DNA from: Cylicocyclus nassatus
Lineage: Eukaryota > Nematoda > Chromadorea > Rhabditida > Strongylidae
Assembly (NCBI GenBank): GCA_958299035.1
Contig: CATQJL010000223.1
Span: 76,835,600 to 76,899,599 of the forward strand
DNA: 64,000 bases
Direction of reading: 5' to 3'
The position numbers and the translations under genes are program-made. The notes beneath the pieces were generated by a model, which searched no databases, had not been told where the DNA came from, and was given only the letters and a program-made list of their open reading frames with translations. Below are positions 46,186-56,175 of this stretch, piece by piece (within the stretch, counting starts at the first letter, position 1; the number at the start of each line of letters is the position of its first letter).

Positions 46186-47400
46186 CGAAGACTAAAGACT
46201 TGAAAAATTTCAAAAAACTATATTTCCATCAAGAAAGTCCTTAGAACCCCAAAGTTGGTCACGCGCACACTCTCTACATCAGACACTAGTGTGCATAAGG
46301 ATCATGGCTTCCATTTCTTCATCAATGGATTCTGCCATACTCTGCAACAAAAAAACTTTAGCCTTTATAGCTGTTTTTTCCTCAGTCGAACGTGCAGGGC
46401 TTCTCAACAGCTTCCTGCTTTACTTGCTTATGAAGCTTCCTGCATCTAGCAAGTACAATCACGGTGGTGTACAGGTAACCTCTGCCAAGGTTTCTGTACT
46501 TGAGTGCGTCTAATGGCGTTCCACAGAGAGCTGCGGATCCGCCTGCACTTCACCCCACGGTGACTTTCAGGTACCACCTCGACAAGAGGTTCTTGTACCT
46601 GTTTGAAGTGCCGGCCTTCCACAGATGACCTGTGGATCAACCTGCACAAAGCTAGCACGATAATCCAAACCACAAACGTAAAAGCGAAATTTCCGCCGAC
46701 AAGAAACTTCGCACAAGATAGGTACCCGTGTTCAAGTTTGTTCGGCCCCCAAGTTGTGTCTTCTCTCCTGTGGGTGATGTGGGCCACGTGCGTTGTATGG
46801 TAGGCTTATTAGCCACGAAGTGTACGTACAATCGAAGACGAGCCGCTGGCGATGTACAAAGGGCAAAAAAGTGAAACAAACTCAAGAAATGAAACAATCA
46901 ACACATTTTACACACATCATACTATCCTTGATAAACTAATAACATCGAGTATTTCTTCTTCACAATTTTAAAATTATTGCTGAAAGCAATCAATGTGTTC
47001 TGCTATAGTTCTAGGTAGTTTTGTCTTTAACATGTCTTTAACGATACAAAAACAGTTGAATAGCTTTTAGATGGTCACAAATGGGGTGTGGGACCTTTTG
47101 AACCCTTCGCGCGCGATGTCGCCGCCTGCGGCGCCGCTGGCAAAGCTAACAAGTTGCATTTGCTGTCAACGGGGAAAATTTTGGTTTAAAGCATGTAAAA
47201 TATCTGTGCTAAAACCCATCATAATTTTGGACACGAAAAATGTACAAAATTGAACGAGTATTAACTCGTTATGGCAGTGGACATGTTGACCAATCAGAGG
47301 CGCAGGGCCGTTTCCCCACAAATGCTCTTTCACCTCAACGGGTTTCCAAGATAACATGTCAAAATAGATTTAAACGTGTCAATTCATTCCTGACTGGCGG
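46186..47400. other. No gene established
   Basis: The minus ORF 46446-46787 spans two imperfect copies of a TTCCACAGA...GTGGATC-CCTGCAC segment (46515-46545 and 46617-46645), so it reads like a small direct duplication. The plus ORF from 46289 ends at a possible donor (GGTGTACAG|GTAACC, about 46476) but has no partner exon. Confidence 0.4.
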
Positions 47401-47691
47401 AGAGGCAGCAGGGCCCGGCACGAGCTTGTCAAAAGGGGTTTTCGAAAACGAATTTTCCTTTGACCCAAAAATTTTTTACGAATTCCCCTTTGACCCAAAA
47501 ATTGATCCCAGTGATTCTGCAGTGAACACTTTGACCAAAAAACAAGTTTTATTGACGAAAAAACAAAAACAATTCATTCATAAAAATAAACAAAAGATCA
47601 CATTGAGAGTTGGGAAACAATTGAATTAGATGACTCAAAAAGGATTAAGTGTACGAACCAGGCTCCTCCCCCCCCCCCCTCCCCCTGCCAA

Positions 47692-48406
47692 GAGAAACCA
47701 TTATCCGTGGGAATTCGGCGCTGACCTTAGCTACAGTATATAGCTAACGCGACCATAAAAGGCGACCCAGTTGCCTCTTATCTTTCCTTTGGCTATGAAT
47801 CTTACTTATTACATATGAATCTTACTTACCAAATCATTAGGTCATCCTGAAACTACCATTTGTCTTTTTTACTCTCTGACCTTGCCACGGTACTGAAGAT
47901 TCTCTTCATCTTGGATATTCTCTCAATATGCCATAACGTGCAAATACTGAGGAACTGATGTTTCTCTAGTATCTTATGGAATTTATCATTATCCCAATAA
48001 CTTTTCGCCAGAATATAAAAGGGTTTTATTTGATGAAGTTAGAAGAGCCTCTGCTTCCCAAAACGTGTACACTGTTCAGGGAGATGAAGTCATCCTTACC
48101 AATGACAGTCTTGTTTTGAAATCCCTAACAACAAAAAGAATTTGTAAATGATTCTGAACGTCATCCATCAACATCAGTTGTTAGCAACTCAGGTCCCCAT
48201 TCATCACTTGAATACGGATAGCGAAATGATCAGTTATAATACGACCCAGAGGATGAACAAAATATCATATCAAATGCAGGACCACTTTATCATCTGATAA
48301 GTAAGATCAATGAAAAAGTAAGAGGCAGCCGGGTCGCCTTTTATGGTCGCGTTAGCTATATACCTAGCTAAGGTCAGCGCCGGATTCCGACGGATAATGG
48401 TTTCTC
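47692..48406. mobile_element. 715-bp TIR element with 7-bp duplication, decayed coding interior
   Basis: Terminal inverted repeats of about 90 bp start GAGAAACCATTATCCGTGGG and run through GGCGCTGACCTTAGCTA and AACGCGACCATAAAAGGCGACCC. CTGCCAA flanks both ends (47685-47691 and 48407-48413). The plus-strand interior keeps a decayed frame (SPEYKRVLFDEVRRASASQN, then VYTVQGDEVILTNDSLVLKS) broken by stops, possibly part of a transposase. Superfamily not assigned. It lies in the intron after the last ATG13-like exon. Confidence 0.75.
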
Positions 48407-48541
48407 CTGCCAAGTCTCATTCCATAGCAAGAAAAAATGATAGAGAAGAACCAAGTATTCAAAGTAATGATAGCAAAACTCGACATATTTAAAACATACA
48501 TGCAAACGTTTGCAAATCGATAAAAGATTACGGAAAAATAC

Positions 48542-50350
48542 CTGATTAGGAGAAGTCCTTCAGGCGGTGACAACACCCCTTCCTTATCCGTTTGTGTACG
48601 ATAAGCAACTTCAAGTGTGAAAACTCCAACAAATGTGGGAAATCGGCCGAATTCGTTTTGTTTCTGATCCGAGATCCAGCTCAGATGCGCCTTCTCCTAG
48701 CTTGTAGAAGATAACGAACGCATCACAGCTTTGCTTTTTCGCGTAGTACCTGAAACAACTCTGATATATAGCAAGCGAAGAAAAATAATACGATCGCAGG
48801 CTGAAACTCGCGAGGCAGCGGTGCCCTTCTCCTGAAGCCAAGCGGAAAAATAACAATCTCCGCCTTTACGTTTATCTCAAAATGATGATGCACTAGCAAA
48901 GCCAAGCTTAACGTACACCACTGAACTTGGTTCAGTGACGAAAATGGACGAAAGCTTCATACGGAAAGTGACGAAAATGCAAATAGTAAGGAAGTAATTT
49001 GCAAATCAAAAAAGATATGAGATGCCACACAGGATGCCGTCAGAGTCATATCCATGCCTATAACACACAGCACAAAAATACTTCCCTGAGAAATTCACTT
49101 TTTTACAGAGTATTGCGTTGAATATTATTTGAAAAAACGTTGAGCGGAAACCGTACGGCATTCATCAGCACATCTTTGAGATATATCTATCGAAAACGCA
49201 TATTTCAAGAACACAGCGAGCTCACCTATGCAACGGTGTCATTCTTGCTGCTACCATTGCGCTTCGTAGCATAACGCTCATTTGTAGATATGACTGTGAC
49301 TTGATGTCATTCGCCCATGCCATCAACTTCTCTCCTTCATCAACAGAAGACTTCCTTAAACAAGATGACTGAAATTTGGATTCGACAAACAAATGATGAG
49401 CCTAAAGACAAAAATACACAAAGCTTGGATATCGAAGTATTTTTAAAGACTTGAATTCTGACATTGCAAAAAAATGGAGTATGTGCCCAAATCATAGATC
49501 AAAAATGATATTTCAAAGCAAATGCTTTATTAGTTAATCTTTTGTGAAGATATGCTACCGAATTTATGGCTACATTATGGTGTTGCGTGACTGCGGTCGC
49601 AATTGGCTTATTCCACTCCGACATAAGCCAATCGTGACCGCAGTCACGCAACATCATTATGTACCATCGACCCACAAGTTTGAACTATCAATATATAATA
49701 AACTTCTATCCGAACACAAAGTGATTTGCCTTTAAGTAAGTTCAACGAATAATATTTAACTGTAGGCAAATTCTCTTCTTGTCTTTGTAGATATCATAAA
49801 AGAACTAACATAATATGATAACAAAACTACTTTACGTCAAGCACTTACCAAGATTTCATTGGTAAAACTTCGCCATCACACGTATACAACATAAAATCAA
49901 TTGATATAGTTTTGGGCACGGGTGGAAAACTGCAAACAACTACTGTACCGTTAGAAAGAGTGCAGAGAAGATAGATAAGATAAATTTCTAGCAAAAGAAG
50001 TAATTGTATTCTTGTACTCACCTGCTGATGCTCCTCCTCTTAACTTGTGCCGATACCTCACCAAGTTCATCAATTCGGAGGTTGAACCAATCTATGCTGC
50101 TCGAGGGTAAAGTACATTCCAGATCGAACTTTTCATTGGTTCGCGATTGTACCGCGACCTAAAACGAATGTTTTGTAATGAGTTCTCTTAATTCCAGAAA
50201 ATTAGCAGGTATATGCAAGAAAATTGGGACTTTGATGGCAAACCTCCATAGTAGTACAAATAAAGATGCCTCCTAGCAAGTTCAAGAGTCATCAGCAAAT
50301 CTTTGGCTCACTGACTACGAGATATCGTAATGTGAGGTGCAGAAAGCTCT
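48542..50350 (-). pseudogene. ATG13-like HORMA domain, spliced fragment with frameshift
   Basis: Minus-strand exons: 50350-50316, 50158-50022, 49929-49849, 49401-49226, 48749-48542, with canonical TTTTAG/TTTGCAG/TTTCAG acceptors and mostly GTGAGT/GTAAGT-type donors. Concatenated motifs follow the ATG13 HORMA fold in order: LTLRYLVVAVQSR, SSSIDWFNLRIDELGEVSAQ, FPPVPKTISIDFML with DGEVLPMKSW, LQMSVMLRSAMVAARMTPLH, RYYAKKQSCDAFVIFYKLGE, then FPTFVGVFTLEVAYR and LSPPEGLLLI. ATG13 is the adaptor of the ATG1/ULK1 kinase complex that starts autophagy; nematodes have one (atg-13/epg-1). Odd points: a frameshift near 48625-48632 (the frame leaves at TKRIR and resumes at FGRFP), a missing small exon between 49849 and 49401 (phases do not join directly), and no start exon or C-terminal tail within the transposon borders. 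Assignment rests on remembered family pattern, not a search. Confidence 0.68.
49571..49663. mobile_element. 93-bp foldback MITE in an intron
   Basis: 40-nt arms matching at 36 of 40, TACATTATGGTGTTGCGTGA against its reverse complement, with TA at each end. It sits between two ATG13-like exons, where a further small exon is expected, so it may have contributed to loss of that exon. Confidence 0.75.
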
Positions 50351-50859
50351 CTAAAATACTGGTGGAGGAAGCAATCGAAAATAACAGAGTTTTGCAATAA
50401 CAGCACTATATTTTCACTTATTAACAAATGGATCCATCAAATTCTACCTCCGCCGACCTAGCTTTGGCAAAACAAAAAAACAGAAAGAAAATAGAAAGAC
50501 AAACGAAAACGCAGAGAAGTGGGCGACACAGCGACACACCAAACGCTGATTAAAGGACTCAGCGACACGCCGTTCCATTCGGGCGCGCTTTCCTCCTCAG
50601 GAAACGGGACTGCTGAGGCTATTTTTGCCTCTAGCAATGGGGAGAGGAGGAGGTTTGAAACCAAAATTTCAATATATACTAATGTTTAGGCGTAGAGTAG
50701 ATTTATGTAAGAATTTTGAAAAAATTATGTGAATTGAGAGTTTTGCCAAGCTCAGCTTGTCATTAGCTTGTCAAATGACAAGCTAATTTGGAAATAAGTT
50801 GGGGAAACTCTTCATTCACATAAGTTTTCATAATTTTTCATACTTTGTTACTTAGTCCT

Positions 50860-51260
50860 ACTGCGCATAGACACACTGAATCCCGCGCGATTTCGTCGCC
50901 TCTGCGTTGCAAACGAGCCATTTTTCCATTTCTTTGGTAGCGGGAAATTTTCAGAAAAAAATTTGCCACAACCTTCAGTCACATAATTTTTCAATGAAAC
51001 TCCTAAGTTAGCTCCTACAGGCTTGTGTCCACGTGCGTACCAAGTTTCATACCATATCGTCATCTGCGCGTTGCAAACGAGCCATTTGAATTCACAACTT
51101 CATTTATCAATTTTGCAAAATCTTTGGAAAAAATGCTTATTACTCGTCCCGTTCACATAAGTTTTTCATAATTTTTCATACTTTGTTTCCACTAGCCTCT
51201 CTCCGTTCGCCTACAAAATCTGGTGTCATACCCTGACGCGTACATTGAGAACTAGTCATG
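50860..51260. repeat. Short internal repeat GTTGCAAACGAGCCATTT
   Basis: GCGTTGCAAACGAGCCATTT occurs at about 50903 and 51068, and CATAAGTTTTxATAATTTTTCATACTTTGTT at about 50818 and 51161. These suggest two diverged ~165-250-bp units inside the hAT element. No coding capacity. Confidence 0.5.
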
Positions 51261-51518
51261 TATGCCGTTACAAATAGCTCGTTTGAGCGACGTCGCGCGT
51301 GCGGCAATTAGCGACGGCGCGGTTTGACGCGCGCGAACTCCAGTCTTCGCATGTTGAGGCACATAACATGTTAAAATAAGCAGAGAACGTGCACTACCAA
51401 TTTTTTTTTTCGGGGCTCCGCCCCGGACCCCGCAAAAACGATTTCCCCTTTGGTTTTTTTGCCGAAAACGATTTCCAGCTTGTCATTTGACAAGCTCGTG
51501 CCGGGCCCTGAGAGGCAG

Positions 51519-52081
51519 TCCTCGTAGAAGCTATGGAAAATTATTTCTAGACTAAAAACGTAATTAATGAGAGCCTTTCAAAAGACTGGGTCCGGATAAC
51601 GCAAAAGTGCCAAATTTTGAATAATCATCAAAAAAAATCGAATAATCGAAAGAAAGAAGCATTTGGAAAGACGAGAAAGAAATGCATCAAAAGAGACTGA
51701 TTTGCTTATTTTACATATATTTCGTAAGTTTTGGAGAGACAATGTAATATATGAAAGTTATTCAAAAAATTATGTAATTTAATTACCCCAAGACATAATC
51801 TGTAGAAATTCTAGAACGTGGGCTGGAGAGAAAACTCTTTGCTTTACGAAAGTTCTGTGCTTTATCTTTATCTACTGTTTATCACGCTTTTTCAAAGTAT
51901 GTGATTTTTGCTCTACAGATTACTTCAGTTAGAAAATTAGCTAAATTTGGACAAGGTGAAACAATAGGTTAAAATATTGTGGCTTGACTAAGCACGTGTC
52001 AAAAAAATCAATCCGTTTGCATAACGGTGAGAAAGAGCAAAATTTTGACAATTATGCTATGATTACGCTAAGAAACGTCCC
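51519..52081. other. No gene; degenerate zinc-finger-like peptide
   Basis: The plus frame at 51980-52045 reads LTKHVSKKSIRLHNGEKEQN, reminiscent of a C2H2 linker (H..GEK), but the cysteines are missing. Probably chance. Confidence 0.3.
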
Positions 52082-52300
52082 TCAGACGCACAGTTTTTCG
52101 CTCCTCATCTTCAAGTTCAAGTACTTCGCTCTGATGCTGCGAATCTTGTGCGGTTTAGTAGAACGTTCCTCAGCGTCGTCATGTCCGCGCTGAAGCTGAT
52201 GTCTTGCGGCGTCTGCACTCAACGAGGCCAGCTGTTCTTCTGCTTCAACAATGCGGTGATTTCTTTTGTGTGCAGCATATGATTTGTTGATGCGAGGGCG
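52082..52300 (-). pseudogene. Coding remnant without start, unknown family
   Basis: 72 open codons from a TGA to TGA on the minus strand, starting RPRINKSYAAHKRNHRIVEA and running through EEQLASLSADAARHQLQRGH to RAKYLNLKMRSEKLCV. It is Ala/Glu/Arg/His-rich and very unlike AT-rich noise, with helical or DNA-binding character. There is no methionine start and no clear acceptor. Family not recognised. Confidence 0.4.
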
Positions 52301-52529
52301 TCAGTGTGTGCAAATCGATGGTTGCTGACTTGATGTTTCCCTCTCAAAATACATGTTCTGAACCACAATCAAAGTCATACCTGCCGGGAGTCAGTTTTTC
52401 AACCTTAAACCCCTAAAATCACCAATTTGCATTCAGCAAACAATCAAGACAAAAGCTGACGCTGAAATTTCTGAAATTTTTCGCGCTGACAGTGAATTTC
52501 CTTTTCGAAATAACACAACACAAAATAAG

Positions 52530-52703
52530 ATGTTATTTGGCTTCGAAACTTATAAATTACTCTTATTTTTGAATCTGCCGCAGACTTTGGAATATGCTTC
52601 GATGGAAGAAACAGTGCGTGATGGCTTGATGTGTCTGAGGAACTGCTTTATCTACATCGAAATTTTCCAAAAAAAGAGTTTCGATGGAAATGTAAGCATT
52701 TAA
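52530..52703 (+). CDS. Possible short exon, unknown gene
   Basis: ATG-initiated frame MLFGFETYKLLLFLNLPQTL, then EYASMEETVRDGLMCLRNCF, with GGAAAT|GTAAGC as a possible donor 11 nt before TAA. Hydrophobic and protein-like, but isolated. Confidence 0.3.
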   Translation: MLFGFETYKLLLFLNLPQTLEYASMEETVRDGLMCLRNCFIYIEIFQKKSFDGNVSI

Positions 52704-52919
52704 GAAGTTTTCTATTGAGAGTTATTGCAAGCTGCAAAAAATTAGTGCTTCTCATGCCTACATCATTAAATAAATTCAAGTAATGTGGTAAAATTCTACT
52801 GGGAAATCTATGCAAGAGTATAGTGCTTATTGATAGCATTACAGAAGCTAAAATGCTAGTTTAGAAAATTTGTAGTTGATAATTCAACAAAATATTGTCG
52901 GGAGTTTATACATTATACT

Positions 52920-53480
52920 CTACTAGCTGGCTTCGATCTGTCCCGGACCGTGACTCCAAATTGCTCTGGCAAATGTGTGACACAAAACGACTCATTTCTC
53001 TTCTCATCATTCTCCCCTTCCTTAATTTTGTACTATTTATCATCCTACTGCATCTTCCCTTCTTTGTTCCTGAATCTCTCCGAATCTGAACTATCACGCT
53101 TCTTTTGTATCCGTGGTGGCTTTCTCTTAGATTTATCGCTCACTTTTTAGGCCTTAGTCCATGGTTTGAGCTTTCTTGTTGCACAAATCCACGACTTTGC
53201 AGGAAGTCCTTTTGACGACCCATTTTAGCGGGCAAAAAGTCGCGTGGATCCGTTTGACGCCTAGTTTCAAAGTTTTCAATCTTCAAAGCGACTTAAGCTT
53301 TTGCGCAGTTTACCTACATGTCGATAAGGTACTATGACCCAAATTCTCTCAAGATCTTTGCTGGAACTCGCTCTAAGAACTTTGTGACAGACAAAAACAC
53401 ACACACAAACACACGCACACCGTTATTTTGAGTTATGAGAGTACTTCGACCACATATAATTGAATTTCGTGGATTTCCTT
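52920..53480 (+). mobile_element. RTE-like non-LTR tail fragment
   Basis: Begins CTACTAGCTGGCTTCGATCTGTCCCGG and ends with CTCTCAAGATCTTTGCTGGAACTCG, then GACAGACAAAAACACACACACAAACAC, the same start/end layout as 33518-34500 and 24822-25165. No reverse transcriptase. Confidence 0.4.
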
Positions 53481-54526
53481 AGAAGAAGTCCAATATAATA
53501 CAGACTTGAACATCTCACTGTGCAATTTTGGAATAAGAGAATTCAAAGGTTTGCTCAAATTTTTCGCTAGATGAGCACTTCGCTGCTGAACATCGATTTG
53601 GAAACTTTATTCTCTCGGGTTAAGCATCTGAGTAACAGTGGAGAAGGGGCGGAGCTTGCTGTCGTATCAAGCTGAGAAGCTCGTAATTATAGCGAATCCG
53701 CATGTGCCTGGACGGACCACTTAGGTGCCAGACTATGGTGGGTGAGAAACTTCCCGCACCCGCAGTTGGTAGGTCTCGATGTATATGGCGCATGTTATAT
53801 CTAAAATGCGTCAACGAGAGAGCAGCGAAAAAGCGAGGCAAATTGCGAGGCGAATTTTCAAATTATCTGCTGAAGTGTAACTTCAATAAAGAGTTTAAGC
53901 GAAAACTTCTCACATTTGTGCGCACGAAGTCGAAAAGTATATTTTGTCTGCTTATTGAGGCAATCATGTACTAAAAATTCTTTATTTAGCTTGATGTGAA
54001 ATAAGCTTGAACAATGTCTAACAAACAATGAAATGGTACCTCGAGCCTCATAATTCTTGGCATTTCTTATGTACAAAGAATTTTTTACGAAGGTGACTAA
54101 GGATCGCATACATTGACAACCTCACTTAGTAGAACGCAGCTTAAAAAAAGCTTTGTATTTCAAAGCTCAGGTGTCTGAAACTGTCGCTGTACGGTCATCC
54201 ACGCTGTGTTACTACCTTTGCTAACGTCATATTGAAGATGAGGAAAGAGTCGTACAAGCCGCACTATCAAGCTTTTTGTATGGTCTCCTATAATTTCCGA
54301 CTGTATTTCCGTCTTTCCTTCGAAGTTATTTATCTTTTTTCGTTCAATGAAAACACTTCAAAATTGTACTGGTGAATTATTGATTATCTTACCTTACCTG
54401 TCAAGCATGTTCCAGTTAGGAACAAAGATGTATCGAAGTCAAACGATGCTACAAATCGGGAGTCGAAGGTTGTGTTTATCAAAATTCTCAATATTATTCC
54501 ATTTGTTCCTATCAGAATGCTTAGCA

Positions 54527-54680
54527 AGGAATGGTTAGAACTTATCTCAGCCACACCATACGAGCTATATGTCATGTCAGATAAAAAACATGTATCAGTA
54601 ATCAGCGTTTTAAGACGAGTCCGATGATAGATAGCTTATTTTGATTGGCTGGGTTAAGGTACTGACTATTCGTTCATCAG
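54527..54680. mobile_element. Foldback insertion in segmental repeat copy 2
   Basis: Copy 1 reads GAATGCTTAGCAGTGTTGGG. Copy 2 has GCTTAGCA, then AGGAATGGTTAG...CGTTCATCA, then GCATTAGCGGTGTTGGG. The interior is related to the AGGGAATGGTCAGAA foldbacks. The flanks are an imperfect 8-9-bp duplication. Confidence 0.55.
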
Positions 54681-55013
54681 CATTAGCGGTGTTGGGCTAG
54701 ATAAGCACTACAACTTTTGAAATGTCTTTGTTGATTTCTAGAAAGAAAAATAACATTTAAGATAAAACGGGTGGCAGCCGGAAATCGTCAGGGAATCATA
54801 CCAAGAACTGAAAGATGCTGTTTGTACAGCTTCTCGCTCCTTTTCATTTTATAGTAAAGGGTCGAAAAGTACTTGCAGATAGATAGGTTCAGGATATGAA
54901 GCTTTCTTTTAAGCTGCGATATCGTAAAAGTAAGGAGCAAAAAACAATACAAAAAACTATACCATAAAAATGTTTTTTGTTAATATATTTACAAAAGAGC
55001 ATCACTAAACATT

Positions 55014-55050
55014 AGGTTGGCTAATAAATAATTTCGTTTTGACATGCAAT
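55014..55050 (+). mobile_element. Lone mariner-type terminus
   Basis: TTAGGTTGGCTAATAAATAATTTCG is a typical mariner inverted-repeat sequence. No opposite end was found nearby, so this is a fragment. Confidence 0.5.
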
Positions 55051-55149
55051 TTCGAAACTCCATGTTCAAGTAACTGTTATCCAGCCACGATTTTTTTCTG
55101 ACCGAGTAGCAACAACCTTCTTCTACTACCACAACTCATTAGATAGAAT

Positions 55150-55845
55150 TCACAAGCATGATAAAAGACAGTTATGACCTTTTATGCTAACCTTCCAAAA
55201 AATCACTTTTTTGACTTCCCAAGTTTCGCTCTCAGCTGTAACATGTATAGCGACGAGTAATTTAGTTATTGTATACATACGACCTTTGGCTACGTAGCGA
55301 CCCACATTGAAGGCTACGATCTGCTTTTTTGTGTATTTCTGCAAACAAAAACGTGGAACTTTTCAGGCACCTGCGCGTAGAAGCCAGTTTTGGGACAATT
55401 TAAATCGCTTAAATTTGACCATTTATGGCCATGCAAATGTCTGGATATATAGAAACTGTATCGCCTTTTCACAACACTATAGCGGGCGAAGCTGCCGACG
55501 TTTTGGTAGTTAGAGACTATAAAACCAATGCTCCAAAGTGGAGGTTCAACAAAATTTTTAGCGTGTTCAAATGCCTGCAGGGCCACGCCCGCTATACGCA
55601 TTGGAAACGCTATGTGTTTGCCTAACATTTGTGCACTTTACATCTACTTTCGTCTTGCTTTTCTTGGAGCCACTTCCCAATTCGATACACCTCTAGCCTA
55701 TCATCTGGTAACAATGTCCGTTTCGGTTTTCATCTCCGCAAAAGGCACAGAAGAGATTATTATGAACTCCTTTCGACACGGTGTCCCGTGCTTCCATATC
55801 GACCTCGTATACTGTGCACGCCATATAAGGACGATCCTTCAATAT
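55150..55845 (-). pseudogene. Multi-segment coding region, unknown family, MITE in frame
   Basis: Minus-strand pieces: 55845-55693 follows a GATTTTCAG acceptor and encodes VYEVDMEARDTVSKGVHNNL then FCAFCGDENRNGHCYQMIG and stop. An ATG frame runs 55628-55371 (GKHIAFPMR, then after an in-frame MITE SVVKRRYSFYISRHLHGHKW) to CGCAG|GTGCCTG. A 32-nt gap ending TTTGCAG leads to 55338-55192 (KYTKKQIVAFNVGRYVAKGR, then VTAESETWEVKKVIFWK), phase 0 to 0, donor GTTAGC. Between the first two pieces a third frame is open (LPDDRLEVYRIGKWLQEKQD), suggesting a frameshift. Overall it reads like a decayed gene. Family unknown. Confidence 0.4.
55480..55594. mobile_element. 115-bp TA-flanked MITE inserted in an open frame
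   Basis: Ends TAGCGGGCGAAGC and, in reverse, TAGCGGGCGTGGC. TA at 55478-55479 and 55595-55596. With its TA duplication it adds 117 bp, exactly 39 codons, with no stop on the minus strand. Confidence 0.6.
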
Positions 55846-56142
55846 CTGAAAATCTGACCTCTCATGCACAAAAGACCTTACAAAATATTTTTTATTTTTG
55901 TTCTCAAGCACAGCTGGCACGAATAGGCTTCGCGAAAATTCGAATACAAATTCTCTAACTCTGTACCATTTGTTCAGAGTCAATCCTATTTAAAGCATTA
56001 AGAGGCTGTGGCATTCATAGAGGGGGAAGAAGGGAGCCCCCAATTTTCAAGGATGAGTTACGAAATATTTCAAGGTTGCTTGCATGTACTGTAAATTCCC
56101 AATTGATAGAAGATCTAACTTTGGCTGTGGCTGAACTGTGAG

Positions 56143-56175
56143 CAGGGCTCGGCTCAGGTGGCTCATGGGGGAAGG
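56143..56175 (+). mobile_element. Lone hAT terminus of the 17020/47409 family
   Basis: CAGGGCTCGGCTCAGGTGGC matches the family's left end. No right end was recognised downstream. Confidence 0.5.

Larger units (their letters stand above)
47409..51510. mobile_element. 4.1-kb hAT-family element carrying captured gene sequence
   Basis: Ends are CAGGGCCCGGCACGAGCTTG and, in reverse, CAGGGCCCGGCACGAGCTTG, identical for at least 24 bp. The flanking duplication AGAGGCAG is exact (47401-47408 and 51511-51518). Subterminal CCCCTTTGACCCAAAAATT and AAAACGATTTCC motifs match the 270-bp hAT MITE at 17020-17289. No hAT transposase is visible. The interior carries five exons of an ATG13-like gene on the minus strand (48542-50350), a 715-bp TIR element (47692-48406) and a 93-bp TA-flanked hairpin (49571-49663). 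The simplest reading is a non-autonomous hAT that captured a genomic fragment with introns, then took further insertions. Alternative: a coincidental pairing of two ends, made unlikely by the exact 8-bp duplication. Confidence 0.8.
53690..56100 (+). repeat. Segmental repeat, copy 2 (partner at 9435-10690)
   Basis: Aligns with copy 1 in three blocks (53695-54000, 54670-54960, 55910-56095). The intervening sequence is absent from copy 1: a foldback at 54527-54680 and a coding-like region at 55150-55845. It therefore shows insertions after the duplication, or deletions in copy 1. Confidence 0.8.

Noticed and set aside
51980..52050. C2H2 zinc finger (LTKHV...RLHNGEK)
   Set aside because: Only the linker-like part is present; no Cys pair and no neighbouring fingers.
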